Positions 55,257 to 64,000 of a stretch of DNA of 64,000 nucleotides are shown piece by piece (position 1 is the first letter of the stretch; each line of letters opens with the position of its first letter). The stretch is from assembly GCF_017875465.1 (NCBI RefSeq), contig NZ_JAGGMQ010000001.1:310001-374000 (forward strand), written 5' to 3'. The DNA is from Winslowiella toletana. Its GTDB lineage: Bacteria; Pseudomonadota; Gammaproteobacteria; Enterobacterales; Enterobacteriaceae. Under the pieces are notes generated by a model. It did no database searches, was not told the origin of the DNA, and saw only the letters and a list, made by a program, of their open reading frames with translations. A program made the translations under genes and the position numbers.

Positions 55257-56617
55257 TGACGACGCGTCTTTCACGCTGGCTTGGCACTCTCGACGCCTTC
55301 GAGCAGCGCATGGCCCAGGTGCCGACAGTACGCCGTTATGGCCGTCTGGTGCGCGCCACCGGACTGGTGCTGGAAGCCACCGGCCTGCAACTGCCGCTGG
55401 GCGCCACCTGCGTTATTGAACGTCATGACGGCAACGAGGTTTCCGAAGTCGAAAGCGAAGTGGTGGGTTTTAATGGTCAGCGACTGTTTCTGATGCCGCT
55501 GGAAGAAGTCGAAGGCATTCTGCCCGGCGCGCGCGTATTTGCACGCGTGGCCGGTGATAACCAGCACAGCGGCAAACAGCTGCTGCTGGGACCTGAGCTG
55601 CTGGGTCGCGTGCTGGATGGCGCGGGCCGTCCGCTGGATGGTTTACCGGCGCCGGATACCGGCTACCGCGCCCCGCTGATCACCCCGCCTTTTAACCCGT
55701 TACAACGTACGCCAATTACCGATGTACTGGATACCGGCGTACGCGCGATCAACGCCCTGCTTACTGTCGGTCGCGGTCAGCGTATGGGTCTGTTCGCCGG
55801 TTCCGGCGTCGGCAAAAGCGTGTTGCTCGGCATGATGGCGCGCTACACCAAAGCGGATGTGATTGTGGTCGGGCTCATCGGTGAACGTGGCCGTGAAGTA
55901 AAAGACTTTATTGAAAATATTCTGGGGGTTGAGGGGCGTTCCCGGGCGGTGGTGATTGCCGCGCCTGCCGATGTCTCTCCCCTGCTGCGTATGCAGGGCG
56001 CCGCCTATGCCACGCGTATCGCCGAAGATTTCCGCGATCGCGGTCAGCATGTGCTGCTGATTATGGACTCCCTGACGCGCTATGCGATGGCGCAGCGTGA
56101 AATTGCGCTGGCGATCGGTGAGCCACCGGCCACCAAAGGCTATCCACCCTCGGTGTTCGCCAAACTGCCAGCGCTGGTTGAGCGCGCCGGTAACGGTATC
56201 GACGGCGGCGGCTCGATCACCGCGTTCTACACCGTTCTGACCGAAGGCGATGACCAGCAGGACCCGATTGCCGACTCGGCGCGCGCCATTCTTGATGGCC
56301 ATATTGTGTTATCACGTCGCCTGGCGGAAGCCGGTCACTATCCGGCGATTGATATCGAAGCCTCGATTAGCCGTGCAATGACCTCGTTAATCGACGAAAT
56401 ACATTACGCCCGCGTCAGGCAATTTAAACAGTTGTTGTCGAGCTACCAGCGCAACCGCGATCTGGTCAGTGTCGGCGCCTATGCCGCCGGTAGCGATCCG
56501 ACGCTGGACAGAGCGATTCAGCTCTATCCGGAACTGGAAGCCTTCCTGCAACAGGGCATTTTTGAGCGCAGTCAATATGATGACGCCAGCCTGCATCTGC
56601 AGGCCATTTTCGGTTAA
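55256..56617 (+). CDS. fliI: Flagellar export ATPase FliI
   Basis: The hexameric ATPase of the type III export apparatus. 453 residues, Walker A AGSGVGKS at 181-188, Walker B in [19 protein letters not shown], and the F1-ATPase-like fold. Starts on the fliH stop (TAATG). Confidence 0.96.
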   Translation: MTTRLSRWLGTLDAFEQRMAQVPTVRRYGRLVRATGLVLEATGLQLPLGATCVIERHDGNEVSEVESEVVGFNGQRLFLMPLEEVEGILPGARVFARVAGDNQHSGKQLLLGPELLGRVLDGAGRPLDGLPAPDTGYRAPLITPPFNPLQRTPITDVLDTGVRAINALLTVGRGQRMGLFAGSGVGKSVLLGMMARYTKADVIVVGLIGERGREVKDFIENILGVEGRSRAVVIAAPADVSPLLRMQGAAYATRIAEDFRDRGQHVLLIMDSLTRYAMAQREIALAIGEPPATKGYPPSVFAKLPALVERAGNGIDGGGSITAFYTVLTEGDDQQDPIADSARAILDGHIVLSRRLAEAGHYPAIDIEASISRAMTSLIDEIHYARVRQFKQLLSSYQRNRDLVSVGAYAAGSDPTLDRAIQLYPELEAFLQQGIFERSQYDDASLHLQAIFG

Positions 56618-56650
56618 TGATAACCGCCGATAACATCCGTTGAGACCAGC

Positions 56651-57097
56651 ATGGCGAAACAGAATACACCGATAGAGACGTTGCGCGACCTGGCGCAAAA
56701 AGACGTCGAGAAAGCCGCTGTGCAGCTGGGCGATGTACGCCGCGCGCACAAGCAGGCCGACGAACAGCTCTCGATGCTGCTCAACTATCAGGATGAATAT
56801 CGCAATAAGCTCAATAACGATATGTCGGGCGGTATCGCCAGCACCCGCTGGCATAACTATCACCAGTTTATTCTGACGCTGGAAAAGGCCATTGAGCAGC
56901 ACCGTAATCAACTGGCGCAGTGGAACGTCAAACTGGAACAGGCTTTACAGCTGTGGCGCAATAAACAGCAGCGGCTTCATGCCTACGAAACACTGCAGGC
57001 CCGCGCCGAGGCTAACGAATTGCTACAAGAAAACCGTCTCGATCAGAAACGGATGGATGAATTTGCCCAACGGGCATCATTGAGGAAAGGCGAATGA
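56651..57097 (+). CDS. fliJ: Flagellar export chaperone FliJ
   Basis: A 148-residue coiled-coil protein, the central stalk of the FliI ring and chaperone escort. Helical from start to end, rich in Gln, Glu and Leu. Between fliI and fliK as in other enterics. Confidence 0.93.
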   Translation: MAKQNTPIETLRDLAQKDVEKAAVQLGDVRRAHKQADEQLSMLLNYQDEYRNKLNNDMSGGIASTRWHNYHQFILTLEKAIEQHRNQLAQWNVKLEQALQLWRNKQQRLHAYETLQARAEANELLQENRLDQKRMDEFAQRASLRKGE

Positions 57098-58392
57098 TTA
57101 CGCTGCCAACACTTCCCACTTCAGTCACCTCGGACACCAGCGTGGATACCTCAGCCAGCGGCGAAAGTCTGCTGGCCGCGGGTGATACGCCAAAAGCGTT
57201 TTTAACCCTGCTGGGCAACCGTCTTCTGACCCTGGCGCAGCAGTCAGGCAGCGCCGCGACCGACAGCGCGCAGCTGGGCAAAGGCGAAACCAAAGGCCAG
57301 CAGCAGCCGGTAGCCGAGCTAAGCGCCCTGATGGCGGCGCTGGATAAACCGGAAACCTTAAATGCCTTGTTGCAGACTGAAAATGTTAAAGGCGACAGCA
57401 AATCCGCCGATGATAAAGATAAGTTAGCCGCAACTGATCTAAGCGACAGTGATGTGCAGACGTTACAGGCGCTGTTTGCCATGCTGCCACAGGCGCAGAT
57501 GCAGCAACTGGCTACCGCCCCTGCCGCCGCACAGAGTGCGCTGGCCGGTAGCGGAACGGTAACGGGCACTGGCGGCAGCACCGATAAAAACGCGATGCTG
57601 GCGGCGGCGCTGAGCAGCCTGAGCGCGAAAACAGCCGCTGGCGAGGATGCCAGCAATAGCGCGACGGCCACGCTGACCACCAGCAGCAGCGCCAGTGACG
57701 GTAAAAACGCCACCACTGCGTTGCACAGCATGTTCAGTGCAAGCAGCAGCAATCAGGCGGCAACCGATTTATCGGCCAGCAGCCCTTTCCAGCAGGCATT
57801 AAGCAACTTCACTAAAGAAGAGCCGCTGGATCAGAGTACGCAGCAGGCCAGCAGCGTTAACCTGAGCGCCGTGGTCTCCAGCGCCAGCGTCGTCACCACG
57901 CCGACCGCCTCAGCCACCAGTCTGACGCCGGTCACGCCGCAGCTGAATTCACAGCTCGGCAGCCCGGAGTGGCAGCAGGCATTAAGCCAGCAGGTGCTGA
58001 TGTTTAGCCGTAATGGTCAGCAGAACGCCGAGTTACGCCTGCATCCGCAGGATCTGGGCAGTATTCAAATCAGTCTGAAACTGGATAACGACCAGGCGCA
58101 GCTGAGTATGGTTTCCGGACACAGTCAGGTGCGCGCCGCGCTTGAAGCCGCCCTGCCGCAACTGCGCACTGCGCTGGCGGAGAGCGGCATCAACCTCGGA
58201 CAGACCAATGTCAGCAGCGATGCCTTCCCACAGAGCCAGACGTTCAGTGGCCAGCAGGAATCGCGGCGCGACAGCGGTAACGGCAGTTTTGCCCAGGCCA
58301 TGGACAGCGATAGCGAAATAACGCCAATCGCCGTTCCCGCCGCCTTACAGGCGCGCGCGGCAGGCAATAATGCTGTCGATATTTTCGCCTGA
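57094..58392 (+). CDS. fliK: Flagellar hook-length control protein FliK
   Basis: The molecular ruler that switches export specificity. 432 residues, a low-complexity Ala/Ser/Thr/Gln-rich ruler part and the C-terminal switch domain ([46 protein letters not shown]). Start overlaps the fliJ stop (ATGA). Confidence 0.94.
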   Translation: MITLPTLPTSVTSDTSVDTSASGESLLAAGDTPKAFLTLLGNRLLTLAQQSGSAATDSAQLGKGETKGQQQPVAELSALMAALDKPETLNALLQTENVKGDSKSADDKDKLAATDLSDSDVQTLQALFAMLPQAQMQQLATAPAAAQSALAGSGTVTGTGGSTDKNAMLAAALSSLSAKTAAGEDASNSATATLTTSSSASDGKNATTALHSMFSASSSNQAATDLSASSPFQQALSNFTKEEPLDQSTQQASSVNLSAVVSSASVVTTPTASATSLTPVTPQLNSQLGSPEWQQALSQQVLMFSRNGQQNAELRLHPQDLGSIQISLKLDNDQAQLSMVSGHSQVRAALEAALPQLRTALAESGINLGQTNVSSDAFPQSQTFSGQQESRRDSGNGSFAQAMDSDSEITPIAVPAALQARAAGNNAVDIFA

Positions 58393-58523
58393 TAGCAACA
58401 AACGCAGAAGGTAATAGCAAAACGCGTGTCTTTTCCCCCCATTGAACGGCGAGAGACGCGGGATAATCTGACCTGGCTCGCCGGCTGGCGTCGCTCAAAT
58501 AATTCACAGGAAGTTATTGCAAC

Positions 58524-59012
58524 ATGTCTGATAACGCGAAAGCCAAAAGCCGCAAACGTTCAATTATGATCCCGCTGTTACTGGTCGTAACACTGGCCGC
58601 TTGTAGCGCGGGCGGCTACGCAGTCTGGCGCATGATGCACAAACCTGCTGACACAGCTGATGCTGCTGCTGAAAAGCAGGAACCGCCGGCAGCGCCTATA
58701 TTTTTAGCACTTGATACTTTTACGGTTAACCTGGTCAATGCTGACAACGATCCCGATCGTGTGCTGTACGTAGGCTTTACCCTGCGTGTGCCCGATGATG
58801 AGACTCGTCGTCGCATGAACGACTATCTGCCTGAGGTCCGCAGTCGTTTGCTGTTACTGCTGTCTCGTCAGAACGCTGCGGCGCTGGCGAATGAACAGGG
58901 TAAACAGGATCTGATGACGCAGATCAAACAGGTGCTGGCGCCTCCGCTGGTGAAGGGTCAACCTCCGCAGGTGGTAAACGACGTACTGTTTACTGCCTTC
59001 ATTTTGAGGTGA
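58524..59012 (+). CDS. fliL: Flagellar basal body-associated protein FliL
   Basis: A 162-residue single-pass inner-membrane protein that supports the stators. Transmembrane segment at about 15-35 and periplasmic FliL domain containing [20 protein letters not shown] precedes the ATG. Confidence 0.94.
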   Translation: MSDNAKAKSRKRSIMIPLLLVVTLAACSAGGYAVWRMMHKPADTADAAAEKQEPPAAPIFLALDTFTVNLVNADNDPDRVLYVGFTLRVPDDETRRRMNDYLPEVRSRLLLLLSRQNAAALANEQGKQDLMTQIKQVLAPPLVKGQPPQVVNDVLFTAFILR

Positions 59013-59016
59013 GTCA

Positions 59017-60024
59017 ATGGGCGATAGTATTCTTTCCCAGGCTGAAATCGATGCGCTACTTAACGGCGACAGCGACAGCGCGGAAGACGTAAATATTAAA
59101 GGTAAGGGCGAAAGCGATATTCGTCCTTACGATCCAAACACCCAGCGTCGCGTGGTGCGCGAGCGTTTACAGGCACTGGAAATTATTAATGAGCGCTTTG
59201 CGCGTGCATTTCGTATGGGGTTATTCAACCTGTTACGTCGTAGCCCGGACATCAGCGTTGGCGGCATTAAGATTCAGCCTTACCATGAATTTGCCCGCAA
59301 CCTGCCGGTACCGACTAACCTTAACCTGATACATCTGAAGCCTTTACGCGGTACGGCGCTGTTTGTGTTCTCTCCGGGTCTGGTGTTTATCGCGGTGGAT
59401 AACCTGTTTGGTGGCGATGGTCGTTTCCCGACAAAAGTTGAAGGTCGCGAATTTACCCATACCGAGCAGCGCGTTATTCGCCGCATGCTGAAACTGGCGC
59501 TGGAGAGCTACAGTGACGCATGGAAAGCGATTTACCCGCTCGACGTAGAGTATGTGCGTTCGGAAATGCAGGTTAAGTTCACCAATATCACCACGTCACC
59601 GAACGATATCGTGGTTACCACCCCCTTCCAGGTGGAAATTGGCAACCTGATCGGCGAATTCAATATCTGTATTCCGTTCAGCATGATTGAACCGCTGCGC
59701 GAACTGCTGGTTAACCCGCCGCTGGAGAACTCGCGGCAGGAAGATCAGAGCTGGCGTCAGACGCTGGTGAAGCAGGTGCAGCACTCAGAGCTGGAGCTGG
59801 TAGCGAATTTTGCCGACGTCTCACTGCAGATTTCGCGCATTCTGAAGCTGCAACCCGGTGATGTACTGCCGATTGAAAAGCCCGACCGTATTATCGCGCA
59901 CGTCGATGGCGTGCCTGTATTAACCAGTCAATATGGCACGCTGAATGGCCAATATGCGCTGCGTGTAGAACATTTGATTAACCCGATTTTGAATTCGCTG
60001 AACGAGGAACAGCCCCATGACTGA
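59017..60024 (+). CDS. fliM: Flagellar motor switch protein FliM
   Basis: The CheY-P-binding C-ring protein. 335 residues: N-terminal SQAEIDALLNG (CheY-P binding), CheC-like central domain with PYHEFARNLPVPTNLNL, and a C-terminal SpoA-like domain. Confidence 0.96.
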   Translation: MGDSILSQAEIDALLNGDSDSAEDVNIKGKGESDIRPYDPNTQRRVVRERLQALEIINERFARAFRMGLFNLLRRSPDISVGGIKIQPYHEFARNLPVPTNLNLIHLKPLRGTALFVFSPGLVFIAVDNLFGGDGRFPTKVEGREFTHTEQRVIRRMLKLALESYSDAWKAIYPLDVEYVRSEMQVKFTNITTSPNDIVVTTPFQVEIGNLIGEFNICIPFSMIEPLRELLVNPPLENSRQEDQSWRQTLVKQVQHSELELVANFADVSLQISRILKLQPGDVLPIEKPDRIIAHVDGVPVLTSQYGTLNGQYALRVEHLINPILNSLNEEQPHD

Positions 60025-60424
60025 CAATAAACCGTCCGACGATAACGGGTCCGCGGACGATCTGTGGGCTGAAGCGATGAACGAGCAGGCGTCGTCATCC
60101 AGCGCGCCATCACCGGAAACGGTGTTTAAGTCGCTGGAAAGCAACGACGTGGTCGGTTCAATGCAGGATATCGACCTGATTATGGATATTCCGGTCAAGC
60201 TCACCGTTGAGCTGGGCCGCACCAAGATGACCATCAAAGAGCTGCTGCGCCTGTCACAGGGTTCGGTGGTGGCGCTGGATGGTCTGGCCGGTGAACCGCT
60301 GGATATCCTGATCAACGGTTACCTGATTGCCCAGGGTGAAGTGGTGGTTGTGGCGGATAAATACGGTGTGCGTATTACCGATATCATTACCCCGTCTGAA
60401 CGTATGCGTCGACTGAGCCGTTAA
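60017..60424 (+). CDS. fliN: Flagellar motor switch protein FliN
   Basis: The base of the C-ring. 135 residues with the SpoA domain (MDIPVKLTVELGRTKMTIKELLRLSQGSVVALD). Overlaps fliM by eight bases. Confidence 0.96.
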   Translation: MTDNKPSDDNGSADDLWAEAMNEQASSSSAPSPETVFKSLESNDVVGSMQDIDLIMDIPVKLTVELGRTKMTIKELLRLSQGSVVALDGLAGEPLDILINGYLIAQGEVVVVADKYGVRITDIITPSERMRRLSR

Positions 60425-60820
60425 ATGAAAAGCAGCACCCAGCAGATCCAACAAACGCCTTCAGCCCCACCCGCAGCCTCTGCGGGTTCAATGCTGACCC
60501 AGGTCAGTTCAGTACTGGCATTTATCGTGTTACTGATTCTGTTCTGCGCCTGGCTGGCGCGCCGTTTTGGTTTTGCGCCAAAAAAGGTCGGGTCGCAGTC
60601 GCTGAATATCAGCGCCAGTGTCAGTGTCGGCCAGCGTGAACGCGTGGTGATTGTCGATGTTGACGATGCGCGTCTGGTGCTGGGTGTTACTGCACAAACT
60701 ATTACGCATCTGCATACGCTGCCGCCAAAGGCTGCGGATGAAAATCCGCTGCCAGCGGCAAAAGCCGATTTCCGCCAGATGTTGCAGACGTTGACCAAAC
60801 GCCCGGGAAAACCGCAATGA
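60425..60820 (+). CDS. fliO: Flagellar export protein FliO
   Basis: A 131-residue inner-membrane assembly factor for FliP. One transmembrane helix (about 30-50) and a small cytoplasmic domain ([24 protein letters not shown]). Starts right after the fliN stop. Confidence 0.92.
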   Translation: MKSSTQQIQQTPSAPPAASAGSMLTQVSSVLAFIVLLILFCAWLARRFGFAPKKVGSQSLNISASVSVGQRERVVIVDVDDARLVLGVTAQTITHLHTLPPKAADENPLPAAKADFRQMLQTLTKRPGKPQ

Positions 60821-61557
60821 TTCGTCGCCTGTTAACCCTGTTGCCACTGTTATTGCTGGTGCTGGTGCCTGAGGTTCATGCCCAATTACCGGGTCTGGTC
60901 AGTAAACCCCTGGCCAACGGTGGCCAGAGCTGGTCACTGCCGGTGCAGACGCTGGTGTTTATCACCTCGCTGACTTTTTTACCGGCCATACTGCTGATGA
61001 TGACCAGCTTTACCCGCATCATTATCGTGTTTGGCCTGTTGCGTAACGCCCTCGGCACCCCGTCAGCGCCGCCTAACCAGGTGATGCTTGGTCTGGCGCT
61101 GTTTCTGACCTTTTTTATTATGGCGCCGGTGTTCGACAAGATTTATCAGGATGCTTATCTGCCGTTTAGCGAGGATAAGATCAGCATGGAAGTGGCGATT
61201 GATAAAGGCGCGCAGCCACTACGTGAGTTTATGCTGCGTCAGACGCGCGAAGCTGACCTGGCGCTGTTTGCCCGTCTGGCGAATACGCCGCCGCTTGCCG
61301 GTCCGGAAGCGGTGCCAATGCGGATCTTGCTGCCCGCGTACGTCACCAGCGAGCTGAAAACCGCGTTTCAGATTGGCTTTACCGTATTTATTCCGTTTTT
61401 GATTATCGATTTAGTGGTCGCCAGCGTACTGATGGCGCTGGGAATGATGATGGTGCCACCGGCAAGCATCGCCCTGCCCTTTAAACTGATGCTGTTTGTG
61501 CTGGTCGATGGCTGGCAACTGCTGGTCAGCTCACTGGCGCAGAGTTTCTACTCTTAG
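60817..61557 (+). CDS. fliP: Flagellar export gate protein FliP
   Basis: An export gate core component. 246 residues with a cleavable signal peptide ([13 protein letters not shown]), then helices with the conserved [30 protein letters not shown]. Overlaps fliO by four bases. Confidence 0.96.
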   Translation: MIRRLLTLLPLLLLVLVPEVHAQLPGLVSKPLANGGQSWSLPVQTLVFITSLTFLPAILLMMTSFTRIIIVFGLLRNALGTPSAPPNQVMLGLALFLTFFIMAPVFDKIYQDAYLPFSEDKISMEVAIDKGAQPLREFMLRQTREADLALFARLANTPPLAGPEAVPMRILLPAYVTSELKTAFQIGFTVFIPFLIIDLVVASVLMALGMMMVPPASIALPFKLMLFVLVDGWQLLVSSLAQSFYS

Positions 61558-61575
61558 TAACCTGGAAAACACAAT

Positions 61576-61845
61576 ATGACACCTGAATCGGTAATGGTCC
61601 TCGGCCAGGAAGCGATGAAAGTCGCGCTGGCGCTGGCTGCCCCGCTGCTGCTGGCGGCGTTAATTAGCGGATTGCTGATTAGCCTGTTGCAGGCGGCGAC
61701 CCAGGTTAACGAACAGACCCTCTCTTTTATTCCAAAAATCCTCGCCGTGGCGTCTACCGCGGTGATCGCCGGTCCGTGGATGCTCAGCCTGGTGCTCGAC
61801 TATATGCGCACCCTGTTTAGCAACCTGCCTTACATTATCGGCTAA
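61576..61845 (+). CDS. fliQ: Flagellar export gate protein FliQ
   Basis: An 89-residue two-helix export gate component ([54 protein letters not shown]). Confidence 0.96.
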   Translation: MTPESVMVLGQEAMKVALALAAPLLLAALISGLLISLLQAATQVNEQTLSFIPKILAVASTAVIAGPWMLSLVLDYMRTLFSNLPYIIG

Positions 61846-62630
61846 TGCTGACCTTCGACAGCAGTCAACTGCTTAGCTGGATCGGCCAGTTCTTCTGGCC
61901 AATGGTACGTGTACTGGCGCTGATTGCCACCGCGCCAATCCTCAGTGAGCGTTCAGTCAGCCGCAAAGTGAAACTCGGCCTGGCGGCAATGATCACCTGG
62001 GTGCTGGTGCCGTCACTGCCGCCAACTGACGTTACGCTGTTTTCAGTCGGTGGCTTCTGGCTGTTAATCCAGCAGATGCTGATTGGCATTGCGCTGGGTT
62101 TAACCATGCAGTTTGCTTTTGCAGCGGTGCGAACCGCCGGGGAAGTGATTGGTTTACAGATGGGGATTTCATTTGCTACCTTCTTCGACCCGGGTAGCCG
62201 CCTGAATATGCCAGTGCTGGCGCGTTTTCTCGATATGCTGGCGATGTTGCTGTTTCTCACCTTCAACGGCCACTTATGGTTGATCTCGTTACTGGCGGAC
62301 AGTTTTCATACCCTGCCAATTGGTGGCGATCCGCTTAACGCGAATGCTTTCCTGGCCCTGACGAAAGCCGGTGGATTAATTTTCCTTAATGGCATGATGT
62401 TAGCGTTACCACTTATCACTTTGCTGCTCACCTTAAATATGGCACTGGGTTTGTTAAACCGTGTTTCACCACAGCTGTCGGTTTTTGCGATTGGCTTCCC
62501 CATTACCTTATCGATCGGAATTCTGACCCTCGGGGTCATGATGCCGCTGCTGGCCCCCTTCTGCGAACATTTGTTCAGCGAAGTGTTTGATTTGCTATCC
62601 GACATCCTCTCAGAGATGCCTGGAAAGTAA
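61845..62630 (+). CDS. fliR: Flagellar export gate protein FliR
   Basis: The 261-residue polytopic last component of the export gate. Starts on the fliQ stop. With FliP and FliQ it forms the secretion pore. End of the fliF-R block. Confidence 0.96.
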   Translation: MLTFDSSQLLSWIGQFFWPMVRVLALIATAPILSERSVSRKVKLGLAAMITWVLVPSLPPTDVTLFSVGGFWLLIQQMLIGIALGLTMQFAFAAVRTAGEVIGLQMGISFATFFDPGSRLNMPVLARFLDMLAMLLFLTFNGHLWLISLLADSFHTLPIGGDPLNANAFLALTKAGGLIFLNGMMLALPLITLLLTLNMALGLLNRVSPQLSVFAIGFPITLSIGILTLGVMMPLLAPFCEHLFSEVFDLLSDILSEMPGK

Positions 62631-62707
62631 ACATTAGCCCGACAAACACAACGCCACCCCGATACTTAAGCATCCAAAATCTATATGTGCATTTTTCGAA
62701 CCATTTT

Positions 62708-62737
62708 TATCAGAATTCAACTAAGGAAATTCTGATA
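62708..62737. repeat. Perfect inverted repeat between fliR and rcsA
   Basis: TATCAGAATT (62708-62717) and AATTCTGATA (62728-62737), a perfect 10-bp inverted repeat with a 10-base spacer. AT-rich, so it is a possible protein-binding site rather than a strong terminator. Confidence 0.6.
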
Positions 62738-63282
62738 AATGCATTTCACCGATGAAAATTATTCTTATTAAATGGCGCTTCGCGTATTTTAAAAATGAAA
62801 ACCCAAACTGAGCGGGCTCAGGTTTACTGCGGTCATACAGCGTAAATTGGTGTTTTAAAAGGAATTTTTATTTAGTTTTTTTTCCTTGCCTAAAATTGTT
62901 TTTTGCGGCATTGTCAACACTCCTCGGGGTGCAAAACATTCGGAGAGTAAATGAATTTAAGAATTGTCCTATCAGCAACAGACTAGTTCTGCGCGATAGT
63001 GGCAGCGCTTTCAAAAAATTGCAGTGGATATTATGGAATGGCGGGCTGCCAGCGGGTCGTTTTGATCGGCACCATTTCCCTGCGTTTAGACAGAGCACTA
63101 CGTCTCCCAAACCCAACTATGCAGCAATCAGCAAGGATAAAAAGAGGGTCCAGGCTTAACATCGCTACGGAATCCTGACAGCTGAGCAACAATAAAAACT
63201 AGTGATAACAATCTTTCTCGTACCGCGATACGCGTAATTCATCGTTGATTTAACGGATAACAATTTGGTGAGGGTCGCTAAC
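62738..63282 (+). promoter_or_regulatory. Long AT-rich regulatory region of rcsA
   Basis: About 545 bases without a gene. It contains a short hairpin CTGAGC-gg-GCTCAG (62808-62821), long T-tracts around 62865-62905 of the kind H-NS silences, and the RcsAB box. No promoter elements could be placed with confidence. Confidence 0.5.
62958..62971 (+). promoter_or_regulatory. RcsAB box upstream of rcsA
   Basis: TAAGAATTGTCCTA closely matches the RcsAB consensus (TAAGAAT-ATTCCTA type), implying autoactivation of rcsA by RcsA-RcsB as in Erwinia and E. coli. Confidence 0.82.
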
Positions 63283-63918
63283 ATGCCAACGATTATTATG
63301 GATTCATGCAGCTATACACGACTTGGTTTAATGGACTACATGGCGTTAAAAGGAGTTAAGAAAAAAAATATCTCCTCTGCCAGTGATATCGACCAGCTTC
63401 ATAATAAATGCCAACAGGTTAAACCTGGCATTGTATTTATTAATGAAGAATGTTTTATTCACGAAGCAGATGCCAGCCAGCGGATCCGTAGTATTATTAT
63501 GCAGCATCCGGATACGTTATTTTTCATCTTTATGGCCATTTCTAATATCCATTTTGAGGAATATCTCTACGTTCGCAAGAACCTGATTATTACATCAAAA
63601 TCGATAAAGCCATCAACTTTAGATAATCTGCTGAGCACCTATTTACAAAAAAAATTCAGCACCACAACGCGTATTTCATCTGGTCTCGATGTGCATCCAC
63701 TGACATTAAGCCAGACTGAATCAAATATGCTGAAAATGTGGATGTCAGGTCATGACACTATTCAGATCTCTGACAAGATGCAAATTAAAGCCAAGACAGT
63801 TTCATCGCATAAAGGCAATATCAAACGCAAAATAAAAACACACAACAAACAAGTTATTTATCATGTGGTTCGTTTGACTGATAATGTCACCTCGGGCATT
63901 TATGTTAACGTGAGATAA
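63283..63918 (+). CDS. rcsA: Transcriptional regulator RcsA
   Basis: The unstable co-regulator that joins RcsB to turn on capsule (amylovoran/colanic acid-type) genes and lower motility. 211 residues; N-terminal partner domain and a C-terminal LuxR-type helix-turn-helix ([45 protein letters not shown]). The ATG at 63283 ([15 protein letters not shown]) follows GAGG. Confidence 0.95.
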   Translation: MPTIIMDSCSYTRLGLMDYMALKGVKKKNISSASDIDQLHNKCQQVKPGIVFINEECFIHEADASQRIRSIIMQHPDTLFFIFMAISNIHFEEYLYVRKNLIITSKSIKPSTLDNLLSTYLQKKFSTTTRISSGLDVHPLTLSQTESNMLKMWMSGHDTIQISDKMQIKAKTVSSHKGNIKRKIKTHNKQVIYHVVRLTDNVTSGIYVNVR

Positions 63919-63929
63919 TCACGCAATGA

Positions 63930-63956
63930 AAAGGTCGGCGCCTGCCGGCCTTTTTG
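63930..63956 (+). terminator. Terminator of rcsA
   Basis: AAGGTCGGC-gcct-GCCGGCCTT followed by TTTTT, about 15 bases after the stop. Confidence 0.88.
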
Positions 63957-64000
63957 TTAACTTTTTTTCGCTGGTTTTGCGACGCAGATCCCACTTGCCC

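Noticed and set aside
57012..57752. 246-codon minus-strand frame over fliK
   Set aside because: Leu/Ser/Val repeats reflect the antisense of the Ala/Ser/Thr-rich ruler region; no ribosome site.
63957..64000. Possible C-terminal end of a convergent gene at the right edge
   Set aside because: A minus-strand reading ending in a TAA near 63958 is possible, but fewer than 15 codons are visible, so it cannot be supported. A DsrA-like RNA, found downstream of rcsA in E. coli, is not visible either.
1..64000. CRISPR arrays, insertion sequences, prophage or integrase genes
   Set aside because: No regularly spaced direct repeats, transposase-like or integrase-like proteins were seen anywhere in the window.

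Overview
The window reads as a chromosomal segment of an enterobacterium of the Erwiniaceae type (Erwinia/Pantoea/Mixta-like). This rests on gene content and protein similarity to E. coli: putA/putP, efeUOB, phoH, tcyJLN-dcyD, fliZA, fliC, fliDST, amyA, yedD, fliE, fliF-R and the capsule regulator rcsA, all in an enterobacterial arrangement. Genus and species cannot be fixed from the sequence alone.

Left part (1-10 kb): umuC (cut by the left edge) and umuD are both on the minus strand, each with its own near-perfect LexA box, but about 4 kb of unrelated genes lies between them. That insert holds an Abi_2/AbiF-type HEPN abortive-infection gene preceded by a compact promoter-ncRNA-terminator unit, an MDR oxidoreductase, and an NmrA-like gene divergent from an HxlR regulator. 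After umuD come an AT-rich GT39/ArnT-like membrane glycosyltransferase, two GNAT acetyltransferases, a flavin reductase-like protein and msrA.

Middle part (10-26.6 kb): tRNA-Ser(GGA) with a clear promoter and terminator, an unrecognised 228-residue gene, phoH, the Fur-boxed efeUOB iron uptake operon, divergent putP/putA with four GTTGCA PutA operators, an acyltransferase-3 membrane protein, and the cystine ABC transporter tcyJLN with D-cysteine desulfhydrase, which links to the flagellar genes.

Flagellar part (26.6-62.6 kb): fliZ-fliA, an HNH endonuclease, a giant glycosyltransferase, and a short flagellin (fliC). Then comes a four-gene plus-strand operon (methyltransferase, HAD phosphatase, LicC-like nucleotidyltransferase, 1674-residue multidomain transferase) placed between fliC and fliD, followed by fliDST. 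A housekeeping block follows (amyA, yedD, small stress-related proteins, an iraP-like gene, a dinI-like gene with an SOS box, a cold-shock gene), then cheV, fliE and the complete fliFGHIJKLMNOPQR operon. Sigma-28 promoters are visible before fliC, fliD, fliA and cheV. rcsA, with an RcsAB box, closes the window.

The most interesting element is the flagellin-modification island around fliC (29.2-41.3 kb). It combines two paralogous giant glycosyltransferases with a nucleotide-activating enzyme, a phosphatase, a methyltransferase and a teichoic-acid-polymerase-like domain, which suggests a phospho-substituted glycan on flagellin. Second is the Abi_2 gene with its small RNA, sitting between the two separated halves of the SOS polymerase V locus.
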